Of a stretch of DNA of 64,000 nucleotides, positions 24,834 to 34,296 are shown piece after piece. The notes beneath the pieces were generated by a model. The model made no database searches and was not told where the DNA came from. It worked only from the letters and a program-made list of their open reading frames with translations. Source of the stretch: Nemertoderma westbladi (Eukaryota; Xenacoelomorpha; Nemertodermatida; Nemertodermatidae); the NCBI GenBank assembly GCA_032718475.1, contig JAUCBJ010001071.1, positions 107,494 to 171,493 on the forward strand, in the 5' to 3' direction. Every line of letters starts with the position of its first letter. The first letter of the stretch is position 1. The position numbers were made by a program, and so were the translations under genes.

Positions 24834-25295
24834 TCAATTAACTTCTTCCACGAGACATCTCTTCACTATTTCCTGAACCACAATTCCCAAACGTCTCAGA
24901 CTTTTACCTCTTTCATTATTTGAGATCGGCGGCGCATCTTGCTTGTCCGTCACAACCGAAATGTGGCTCACCTGAACGTCGTTTGTGAAGTTGGTGGCCG
25001 ATGTCGCCCAGAGCACTCCGGCCAACTCGAATTCCCCGACCGACCTTTCTTGCAGGCCCGGGTTGGGGAAGTACATTGGACTACTTGTGGTCGGTCTAGC
25101 AAAGATCCTGATTGGCGCACGTTCTCCTCTCAGCTTGATCTTCTTGTCCAACTCTTCTCCGGAATTGAAGACGGCACGTGAGGGAAAGCCGTTCTGAGGA
25201 GGTATCCATTTGTTAAAGTACCCATCAAAGAGAGGACTGGCGCATCCATCTGACTTTAATACAGTCCCGCTCTCAAAAAGCATTCCTTTGATCAA
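24834..25295 (-). CDS. Hypothetical protein fragment, possibly HSP70-like C-terminal region
   Basis: An open frame of 153 codons on the minus strand with higher GC and more even codon use than its surroundings, which suggests real or recently real coding sequence. The product is hydrophilic, with no signal peptide or membrane segment. The order of a short glycine/aspartate stretch, a V-F-N-S-G-E-E block and a basic I-R-I-F-A block faintly recalls the C-terminal part of HSPA12-like HSP70 relatives, but the match is weak and I would not rely on it. No start context or intron signal could be confirmed. It may be one exon of a larger gene or a decayed copy. The frame begins inside the TTTGATCAAA repeat. 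Confidence 0.3.
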   Translation of the reverse strand: MIKGMLFESGTVLKSDGCASPLFDGYFNKWIPPQNGFPSRAVFNSGEELDKKIKLRGERAPIRIFARPTTSSPMYFPNPGLQERSVGEFELAGVLWATSATNFTNDVQVSHISVVTDKQDAPPISNNERGKSLRRLGIVVQEIVKRCLVEEVN

Positions 25296-25341
25296 ACATT
25301 GATCAAACTTTGATCAAACATTGATCAAAGTTTGATCAAAT
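25287..25341. repeat. Cluster of TTTGATCAAA-type palindromes
   Basis: Five closely spaced copies of TTTGATCAAA or ATTGATCAAA, separated by one to three bases. CTTTGATC is also the core sequence bound by TCF/LEF factors. The cluster lies just upstream (minus strand) of the hypothetical ORF at 24834-25295. Confidence 0.7.
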
Positions 25342-25345
25342 ATTG

Positions 25346-28300
25346 AAATGAACCAGGCTTATAAATCCTGCCATTGAGTTCTACCAAAGGCGCTGCACTT
25401 CAAAGTCTAGATTCCCACTGAGCCGTGTGTCAATCAAGCAGCCCTCTCTCTCTCTCTCGCTCTCCCTGTGCGTGTAATGCTCCATGTGCTCTGTAGGATG
25501 TCTGCAGAGCACACAGGACACCACGTCCATATCATACCATAGGTTTGTAAGCTATAGCCGTTATTTAAACCAGTTAAAGCCTAGGTTATAATAATTTACA
25601 GCGATTATCAGAAAATAACAGCCGCAATTGAATCTCCACTTGGCGGTGTGGTGGTAATGAAAGCAAGGGCGGGTAGGGGCTGTGTGGAGTTTAATTCTGA
25701 GTTACGCAATGTGTTGGGTGGATGGCTACAGTCCCTATCTCATTCTAGATACTGTTTCTCAAACTGGGTACCTTTTCTCTTACCTCACTCTTACTAACTC
25801 AAACCTGTCTGGTTTACTCAAATCCAACTCAAACTCGCGTAACCACCCACTGTGCACTGTGTAGCATTCATACAACAAGCTGTCTGTGTTTAATGGCCCA
25901 CTCGCTTCTGTTATACTCTGCCTACGGGTACTTTATGGTCTCCTGCTGTTATAACATTCCCTAAACTTGATTTGTTTGTGTGTAATTAACTCCAGTAGAC
26001 AGTGAGAATTAAGTTGCAGACTCAGTGACTCAATTTATTTTTAAATTTCAGAATAAAAAAATTATATGCTAAAAAATTATTAAACTGAAGAATTATTAAT
26101 TTTTATTACATTTATTAAGTATGTATGACTCATAACATATTAACGTTATTTTACATTAAAATATAACCATATAATATAACCAACCAATTTAATAAATTTA
26201 TTTTAATGTCGCGTATGTTTCGCTAATGTTTCTAATGTTTAACTTTAATGTTTTACTAATGATTAATTCTCTATTACATCGTCAACACAATTATTCGCAA
26301 TACATCCGGGTGTGGGTATACGGGGCAAAGGGGCCAGAGGAAACCTCTGTAATTATAGACAGGGCCATATTTATGGGAGGAGGGGGGGGGGGGGGGGTGT
26401 TGCGAGGTCCCATATGCACTAATAATTCTTAATTAACCATTAGATTGTTAAACTGATATGTCTTGTAAGGCACCAATTGACATCAAACAGACAGACAACA
26501 GAACACCAATTTCCCACAACAATATTCCCAGAATTAAAACTTTCTCTACAAACAGACCGAGCCAGTGTGGTTTAGTTAACAACATACATTTAGTAAAGCC
26601 CACAAAGGAACTGCTTGATTGACATGTCTTTTATGAGGCACAGGCAAGCCGGCCTGCCCAGCTTATGTAATTCAACCCATTAACTCAAGAGCCCAAGCAA
26701 CAGACAGAGGCCCCTTCCCCATGTGGTGCCTCACTCAACCAGAGTAATTATCCATCCCGTACAGGAAGAGTAATGCTGAGTATGACACAGTTGGAAGTCA
26801 ACCTAACTCAAACCAAGGCGCCAGACTCTAGTTTGAGTTAGATTGAGCTGGCTGCATCTTTCTGATTTCTCAACTCTTACCCCAGTCTTACCTACTGAAA
26901 TTCTCCGTTGACTATCATTAGTAAAAGGTTTGAGAAATGATACCCAGTTTGAGAAATAATATTCAGAATGAGATAGGGACTGTACAATACATTATAATGG
27001 GGGGGGGGGGGGGGGGGGGGCAACTAGCGTACCGAGCGAGGGGGAGGCCTTGAGAAAGCATACTAAAAAACCCTTTCCAGTTGAAATGAGAAAACAAATA
27101 ATATATATATAAAGATCCACATTCCAAATTTTCTGAAACAAAAGCGGTCTCAGTGGTATTTGCTGTATATTATTAGTTTGGGGTGCCGACAGCGACAGAC
27201 CACTAACAAAGTAAAGGCATAGCATGTGTAATGGCTCTTAGCTTATGCCGCCCCAGCATGTTAAACAAATTATCTGCTGTGGAATGGAATTCTCCGAAAT
27301 TTCGAAATTTACAAAAGGCTTCCCAATAAATTAGACAGCCAACTAACCCATACACAGGAGGCCGCGAACCAAAGAGATTGGCCTCCTGAGCAAGGAACTA
27401 TGCAGGTAGTAATGTGTACTGAACTAATTTATTACACTAAACTTTCTTACTAAAATTTCAACATGGAGGACTTTTCTGTTTGTCCAAAAACAATTAAACA
27501 GACGTTGTATTTGTCTCGATATTAATTAAAATTTCTACCTTATCTCGCAAATAGTGGCGCCAGTTGGTTGCAAATAAAAAAGTTCTCCAGCCCAAATCGA
27601 TGAAATCTACTTTGGTTTATTGTTTTGGTTAGAAAACACAACCCCTTTAACCTGCTCCTTTCGATGTTTTACATTAAATTTTTGAAACTAATTGTAGCTG
27701 TACCAGTAATGAGCCTGTTCTCAGATACACTTGCGGTGACAGCACGGTGAAATCGCACTGTGAATCACAGCATTTGGGTTGTGGTTACAGAGATGCGAGT
27801 GAAGCAGTTACAGTCAACTGTATGTTCGGTTGGGTGATGCGTGATGACTTAGCCCGCGGGAATCTTAGCCCGCAAAATGGGAATCGTTTACCCGCAAGCT
27901 TGCTCTCTTAGCCAGTGGGCAGGGCATCCTTAGCCCGAAAATAAATTGTATTAGCCCGCGGGAATTGATACTGGACGATTAAATTGACAGACTGGCTTTC
28001 TAGTGAATAATTTCTAATGAAAATAATTTAATAATATTCCAGAGGCAGTATTTTAGAACGTAGCCCGGAGTTGTTAGTGGGGCCTATTACAAGACTCAGT
28101 CTGGTACTGGTACACGTACACTACCACAACACTGTGTTGTCAATCTAATAATGATTATAATAATTCACAGCCACAATTGAATCTCCACTTGGCGATGTGG
28201 CGTAATGAAAGCAATGGCAGGTATGGCCTGTATGGTGGCCCATTAGAGCCACTACATTTTATTTATTAATTTTATCGTTTTTTAAAAATTTAATGTTAAT

Positions 28301-28349
28301 TTTTAAATCAAGTACAATTAAAAAAACATTAAATTTACTTTCACTTTCG
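25346..28349. other. Gene-poor stretch with poly-G tracts and dispersed repeats
   Basis: No supportable gene. A CT-rich microsatellite lies at 25440-25465. G16 lies at 26382-26397 and G21 at 27000-27020. About 75 bp at 25600-25680 (CGCAATTGAATCTCCACTTG) recur at 28160-28220. At 27840-27965 the motif TTAGCCCGCGGGAAT and shorter TTAGCCCG copies recur five times. A copy of the dispersed TTTATTGTTTTGGTT motif lies at 27616-27630. Confidence 0.6.
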
Positions 28350-29155
28350 TTTCCAATTAGTTTTACTTTAACTTTCGTTTATTTTTAGTTTTACTTTTAC
28401 TTTCACTTTCGTTTTAATTTTTGTTTTACTTTCACTTTCGTTTTAATTTTAGTTTTACTTTCACTTTCGTTTTAATTTTAGTTTTACATTCACTTTCGTT
28501 TTAATTTTAGTTTTACATTCACTTTCGTTTTAATTTTAGTTTTACATTCACTTTCGATTTCATTTTAGTTTTACTTTAACTTTCGTTTTAATTTTAGTTT
28601 TACATTCACTTTCGTTTTAATTTTAGTTTTACATTCACTTTCGATTTAATTTTAGTTTTACTTTCACTTTCGTTTTAATTTTAGTTTTACATTCACTTTC
28701 GTTTTAATTTTAGTTTTACATTCACTTTCGATTTCATTTTAGTTTTACTTTAACTTTCGTTTTCATTTCATTTTCGATTTTTGCACACGGCCCATTACAG
28801 TCACCCTATTAGCCAAGGACTACGGCGGCCACCTTTTACCCTTACAATCAATTGCAGGCTGTGGCTGTGGCTCCAATGGGCCATGCAAGGCAGCCCAGTA
28901 CAGCCATCGATTTTCGAAGAGAAACTTAAAACTGATTTTTGCAGGTGGCCCATTGGAGCCACAGCCTGCAATTGATTGTAAGGGTAAAAGGTGGCCGCCG
29001 TAGTCCTTGGCTAATAGGGTGACTGTAATGGGCCGTGTGCAAAAATCGAAAATGAAATGAAAACGAAAGTTAAAGTAAAACTAAAATTAAATCGAAAGTG
29101 AATGTAAAACTAAAATTAAAACGAAAGTGAAAGTAAAACTATAATTAATTTTCAA
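28350..29155. mobile_element. Foldback-like element with tandem repeats in its arms
   Basis: The left side (about 28350-28775) is a tandem array of a ~30-bp unit, TTTTAGTTTTAC followed by WTTCACTTTCGTTTTAA, in roughly 13-14 copies. It is followed by a unique arm (28776-28883) containing GCACACGGCCCATTACAG and GGCGGCCACCTTTTACCC. The unique arm returns inverted at 28946-29045, and the inverted tandem units return at 29046-29150 in only about four copies. The loop is 62 bp. Long inverted repeats built of short tandem repeats are the signature of foldback elements. No ORF is carried. Confidence 0.75.
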
Positions 29156-29358
29156 AAAATAATTTTCACAATATTTTTTTTTCACAATTTTATTTATTGA
29201 TTTTAAACACGTTTTAGAACGATTACATGCGTTTTAAATAGAATCCAGCATTTTTCTAAAAAATGTTCTAGAACAAAAAATATTTGTTCTAGAACATAAT
29301 TTTTTTTAAAAATGAATAGCTAACATCTTCTGGAACATTTTCTATATAAATAGTTATG

Positions 29359-29655
29359 TTATAAATATATATAAAAATGGTTATACATACCATAGTAATG
29401 CCTCGGTGATCTTGTTTTGTGTCCACTCTTCTTCAGGAAACTGACATTGAGGCCGATCTTGTCAATTGCGCCTTGGATGTGTTCCAGCATTTCATTCCGG
29501 GTCTTCCTTTCGCTGTTTGGAATGTCATCAGTGTTGAATTGCTCGCCGTCCTCTGCCGTGAGGTGTCTTCGAATGTACAGCTCGGGATTGTCCATCTTGA
29601 ACGCGCCGAGAATTTTCCAGTGGTGATTGGGTATTAGTATGTCCTGTGACCCCAC
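29359..29655 (-). CDS. Unrecognised coding-like fragment, possibly a single exon
   Basis: A 98-codon open frame on the minus strand, clearly GC-richer than the flanks, with an acidic and basic mixture typical of globular protein. Near its end the minus strand reads TATGGTATGT, a plausible splice donor, so the coding part may stop at about 29390. Its first codons lie within the inverted repeat at 29636 and may not be genuine coding. I do not recognise a family. Confidence 0.3.
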   Translation of the reverse strand: MGSQDILIPNHHWKILGAFKMDNPELYIRRHLTAEDGEQFNTDDIPNSERKTRNEMLEHIQGAIDKIGLNVSFLKKSGHKTRSPRHYYGMYNHFYIYL

Positions 29656-30128
29656 TTTTTGAAGAAAAAAAACTAGCTAGTAGATTCAACAAATATTACT
29701 AGCTGTGCATGTATTTTGATGGAGGGATCTATCGTGATGTTCCAGAACTTTATTTTACTGTTACCATGGTTACCGTTTTAGAGAAAATTAGGTTGTAAGT
29801 AATAATGTCGGTTGTGACAAATTTTGCTTAATGAAATCGCTTAATTTTGAGTGTATTTTTAGTATGTCCTGTGACCCCACTATATGAAAAATCTAGTTAG
29901 TAAATCCACCAAATATTACTATCTATGCATAGATTTAGATGGAGGGATCTATTGTGATGTTCCAGAATGTTATTTTACTGTTGCCATGGTTACCGTTTTG
30001 GAGAAAATTGAGTTGTAAGAATGTAGAACTTGAGTGGGGCTATCATCATCACCAACATAGCAGTAGCTAGTATGTCATAAATTACTATCTAGTTTTTTTT
30101 ATCGAAAAGTGGGGTCACAGGACATACT
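29636..30128. mobile_element. Small inverted-repeat element (MITE-like) with internal duplication
   Basis: AGTATGTCCTGTGACCCCAC at 29636 returns as its exact reverse complement at 30109-30128. A second forward copy at 29861 starts a diverged ~220-bp repeat of 29636-29855; both contain GTTCCAGAA, GTTACCATGGTTACCG or a variant, and GAGAAAATT. No ORF inside. Confidence 0.65.
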
Positions 30129-30264
30129 ACTACCGGTGATTGTAGGGAAGTTTTTGGAGAGGCGACGTCGAACAGAACTTTTCTTTCCCGGACACTGAGC
30201 ATTCCTGAACACTGGGAATTTCCTGTTTGAGCATCAGTGGGGGAACCTCGCTGGTTTCAGTTGG

Positions 30265-30400
30265 GGAAACCCAAACCCTAATGAAAACTCATATAACCCT
30301 AACCCTAAGTCATGGTTCTCATTCCTCAAAATTTGTTTGATTATGGCCTCATATGACTTAGGGTTAGGGTTATATGGCAGTTTTCATTAGGGTTTGGGCC
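30265..30400. mobile_element. Palindromic MITE with telomere-like arms
   Basis: Left arm (about 30269-30313) contains CAAACCCTAATGAAAACT and ATAACCCTAACCCTAAGTCA. The right arm (30351-30397) is its reverse complement. The loop is under 40 bp. The TTAGGG-like units are part of the arm, not a telomere array. Half of a related element lies at 10556-10650. Confidence 0.75.
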
Positions 30401-30444
30401 CTAACCAAAAAACTAAGCCATGTTTCTAACCAAAAAACGTAAAG

Positions 30445-30935
30445 TAGAGAGTATAATAAACAAAAAACACCAGCTACCATAAAAAAAGGAGCCACCATAC
30501 ATTTTTATTTTTTTGAACACAAATAAAAACAACAATAATAAACAACAATGTTGTTTTCTATAAACAACAATATTCTAGAATTATGATGTTATGAAAATTG
30601 TCTAAATTCATAATTTTAATAAAAATTCTACATTAAAAAATCAATATTTTGATAACCTAAAAAAACACTAGCTAGCTTTAAAAAACACCAGCTAGCTTTA
30701 AAAAACACTAGCTAGCTTTAAAAAAACACTAGCTACCATAAAAAACACAAGCTACCACATAAGCTTGTATCAGCCGACCATATTCTAGAATAACACACCC
30801 ACAAAAAATTTAATAAATAGAGTAATAAAATGTGTCAAAATGGGTTTTTGTGTTTTTCGAAGCACTAGCTACCATAAAAAACACTAGCTACCATAAAAAA
30901 CACTAGCTACCATAAAAAACCTAGCTACCATAGAA
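30445..30935. repeat. Short tandem repeats of AAAAAACACTAGCTACCAT type
   Basis: Units of 20-22 bp (AAAAAACACTAGCTAGCTTT at 30660-30735, AAAAAACACTAGCTACCAT at 30860-30930) in two clusters, with scattered single copies. Related ACTAGCTA words recur near 54240-54370. Confidence 0.75.
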
Positions 30936-31285
30936 TGTCATCATCCAGCTAACACAATGAGAAAAAATTGGTCAGAAATAGCTAAAAAATTTCATTAAAA
31001 ATGGGTACACAGGGCATACTAGTACCGACAACTCTTGCTGCACAACAACAATTCTATTAGCAGGAAATGATAAGTGTTAAATAATAGGCATACATTATTG
31101 TTTTCGAGAGAATACAATTCATTTTGAAACTTATTATATGTATTATATAGAAAAGTAGAGGTAGGTAAAACGTAAAACTAATGTTCCAGAATAAATCCAG
31201 CCCACTATTTGGTGAATACGAAATTAGGTGAATATTATAATTTATGATAAATCGTTCTCAAAAGTAGTTGAAATCTTAATGTAGT

Positions 31286-31608
31286 TTGAAATTTTTTGTC
31301 AGTCTGGTAACACCAACTGAAGCAAGTAAGGTTCCTGATTTGATTAAACAGACTATGGATCAGAATAATTTTCATAATGAATTGACCATGAAAAAGAAAA
31401 AAATAAAGTTTAAAGTTGGAGAGCGAGTGAGAATATTCAAGTGGAAATCACATTTTGAAAAAGGTTATACAGCAAAATGGACAAGATAAATTTTCATCAT
31501 AAGAAAAATAAACAATTCTGCACCCCCTACTTATGAATTAGAAGATTTGGAAGGTGAAGAAATCTATGGAAAATTTTACGAACATGAATTACAGCATACT
31601 GATTTTTA
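31286..31608 (+). pseudogene. Polinton-type integrase, C-terminal fragment
   Basis: A frame resembling the C-terminal tail of the retroviral-type integrase of Polinton/Maverick elements: K-F-K-V-G-E-R-V-R-I-F-K near 31400-31440, F-E-K-G-Y-T near 31455, then after an in-frame TAA (31487) the same frame continues with Y-E-L-E-D-L-E-G-E and F-Y-E-H-E-L to a stop at 31606. This is the small beta-barrel/chromo-like end of the enzyme. The catalytic core that should lie upstream is absent. Two short ORFs follow on the same strand in typical compact viral spacing. Confidence 0.68.
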
Positions 31609-31633
31609 AATTTTTTTTAGTTATATATATAAA

Positions 31634-32047
31634 ATGCCTATGATTTATGATTTTGAAAAACATAAGTATAATTTACCTACTAGGGGAAGTGGATATCGGA
31701 ATGAGTTTCATAATGTGTTGCAGAACGAATTTCCGAAGAAATCTGGTGATGGAATTGGTAATATCATTTCTGGAGTAGGTAAAATTGCCAAAGTGGCGAT
31801 GCAAAATAAAGAAGTGTTTTCTGATGCTGCAAAGTCAGCCGGTGCAGTTGCAATTGCTACATCTAAAATTGTTGATGCTGTAAAGGCAGCCAAACGATTC
31901 AATGAATTACGTGAGATACAACGAATTAATGAATTTAGAGAAACAAAAAAGGAAAGTGCGAAAAACAGATTAAGTCCAGAAATTATTACCAAAATAAAAG
32001 AAATACCTACTCGCAATAAATATGGAGATGGATTTGAAAGATTTTAA
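31634..32047 (+). CDS. Small uncharacterised Polinton protein
   Basis: An intact 137-codon ORF between the integrase tail and the capsid gene (26 bp after one, 24 bp before the other). Residues about 42-90 form a Gly/Ala/Val-rich amphipathic stretch, followed by a Lys/Arg/Glu-rich helical C-terminus. The composition and position would suit a minor virion or membrane-active structural protein, but this is inference only. No domain is recognised. The spacing indicates that the three ORFs are one fragment of a single element. Confidence 0.5.
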   Translation: MPMIYDFEKHKYNLPTRGSGYRNEFHNVLQNEFPKKSGDGIGNIISGVGKIAKVAMQNKEVFSDAAKSAGAVAIATSKIVDAVKAAKRFNELREIQRINEFRETKKESAKNRLSPEIITKIKEIPTRNKYGDGFERF

Positions 32048-32071
32048 TAATATTTTCTTATCTATAATAAA

Positions 32072-32560
32072 ATGAGTAGAGTAAATGAAAAAATCTTTCA
32101 ATTGGATGAACCAAACTATGTTAGTTACAATCGTAAAAAACAAGATTTCATAAAAATTGCACCAACTACTGGTACAGCTAATAATCTAAATCAAGGAGGT
32201 AATGTGATATCTTTTGAAGTTAATAACCAGGCTAACTTCTTATATCTTCCTGAATCATTTATTTATTGTGAATTTCAGTTTTCAAATGAAGCAGGAATTG
32301 CATTCCCTGGAAATAATACATTGGAACATAATTGGTTCCCTCGAGTTATTGATGATATGAGACTTGAAATTGGCAGTCAACAATTGGAAATTATAAATGA
32401 ACCTGGAGAATTTGATACAATTTTGAAATTTTTAATAAGAGGTAGAGATTATGCTAATGCAAATATTGAAGGATGGATCCCTGATACTGGAACTGGAAAT
32501 TCAGTTGCTAACATAAATCCTATACCAAATACCTACTGTACAGTTATCCTGACATGGTCA
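32072..32560 (+). pseudogene. Polinton-type capsid protein, N-terminal fragment
   Basis: The frame from ATG 32072 resembles the first jelly-roll part of double-jelly-roll major capsid proteins of Polinton-type elements: a VSYNR-like N-terminus, a polar I-S-F-E-V-N strand, L-Y-L-P-E-S-F-I-Y-C-E and the R-L-E-I-G-S-Q-Q-L-E-I strand pair. It covers about 160 residues, whereas full proteins run to several hundred. The similarity stops near 32540-32560 and the frame ends at 32582 in unrelated sequence, so the gene is truncated. Assignment to the capsid rests on pattern and neighbours (integrase tail upstream). Confidence 0.6.
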
Positions 32561-32584
32561 GTACACAACAGCCTACTGTCCTAA

Positions 32585-34296
32585 CCTAACTGTAACTAAA
32601 AAAATTTCATTTATTTAAGAATGTTATAGGGCATAAAGTGATGACAAATGTAATATCTCTAAATATACTTATCATGTAAACCTCACTTATCTTTCAAAAT
32701 ACGCTCTTTTATGTAGTTAAAACAGCTAAGTGATATGAAACACACTTTGTTAACAATTCTGACAAGTTACCATGACATCTATGTAGAAACTGAAACATAT
32801 CGTATATTTTCCCTTACTCGATATAGTGGGGGTGGAGGATGATTTAATGACGCTACGACTAATATAGCCCGTTTCTAGCCAAAGTTACCCGTTGCCATGG
32901 CAACTGCAAGCAAGAAAGTAGTGCATATTGTTCCTTAGACTTGATATATTGGTGGTAGACTCTGATGCTACGACCACTACAAATGCATTACGCCCGTTTA
33001 AAGCCCGTTGCTAAGGATATTGTCAATACTGCTAACTTTGAAGGTCGATTTCACTTGGTTGCTATGGTATTTTCAAAAAAACTAAATATGCCATTAAATT
33101 CTTCATATCGAAAATAGTAATCTTTCCTAAATTGTATCTCGTCATATCTACTATGAGAGCTGTTGCTATGGCAATTTTGTCCGTTACTATGTTTAAGACC
33201 TCCTAAAAAACGAGCGCAACCATTTGGCGAAGTCTACCCAAACTTTTTATAATGTCCCATATCTGTACTAAACATCTATGTAGGGTAGCTCATCTTATTT
33301 ACTCTTCTCTTCTCTTCTATTATTATTCTCTTCATTTATTATCTCTATTTACTCTACACTATTCCCCTGCGATGACTAAAATTTTTAAAATGATAAACCA
33401 CTGGGTGCGGGGTAGTGTACAGTAGTAACAGTGGGTTCATAATAGTATTGGGTTAGTACTGTTTACTGTTCGAGCCAATTGCAGGTTACGTCATTTTGGC
33501 AATAATAATAGAGTACTGTAAGTTCTTCCTGTATTTCTACTATGCCGGTATACGGGGGAAATTTGATTGGCCCCAAAACTTTGGTAGTAACTACCCTCCT
33601 ATTGTGGCCCTATATTAACATACACCTGGTGGCAATAAATAAATATAACAAACCTAGGTAGTATATTAAATCATTATTTATAATATCCGGGTATAACAAT
33701 TTATTCATAATATTAATTTTACATTGTTCTTACAGTATTATGTAGATTACTGTGATACGATGCTACTGTACTGTACAGCATTTTATCGAAAACGTGCTAA
33801 TATCACAAGAAGGAGGAACACTGTTTGAACATTTGAGAATGATGTTACATTGTTACATACTCTTTATTGCTTTACAAGCCTCATTTATTCACAAAATATA
33901 AAAATACCTTCAGAAATTCAAACACAGTGACATTAAACGAACAACTAAAAATAATTACTGAAACGCGGGAAATTTAATTTGTTACATAGGCCTACTATAT
34001 ACTTTATACCAGTTACGGTACAGTTGCGGTACTGCTGTTGCTGTTACCAAACCAAACAAATATACAACCACCTAATCCCACCCATAACTCGACACCAAAA
34101 TTTCAATTTGCAAAGTCAAAAACCATTACTAGGCCTACTGTGGGCATACACGTCTGCACGTGTGATTATACTGCTCTTACATTAACTTGTACACACAGTA
34201 CACGTAGGCCTATTATTAAGTTAAATTAATAATTATTATTATTAATAATAGTAACTACAAAGCTAGTATTTAATTACTTTTCTAACTGCTTCCGTG
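32585..34296. other. Gene-free stretch upstream of the adaptor gene
   Basis: No supportable gene. Contains words such as GTTGCCATGGCAACTG (32891-32906) and scattered related sequences (33055-33240) that look like old repeat copies, a CTTCTCT-rich stretch at 33300-33360, and several TAGGCCTA palindromes (33988, 34131, 34206). The promoter of the adaptor gene probably lies in the last few hundred bases, but no TATA box is convincing. Confidence 0.5.

Noticed and set aside
30265-30400. Interstitial telomere repeat (TTAGGG)
   Set aside because: Only two units per side, arranged as arms of a palindrome. Part of a MITE.
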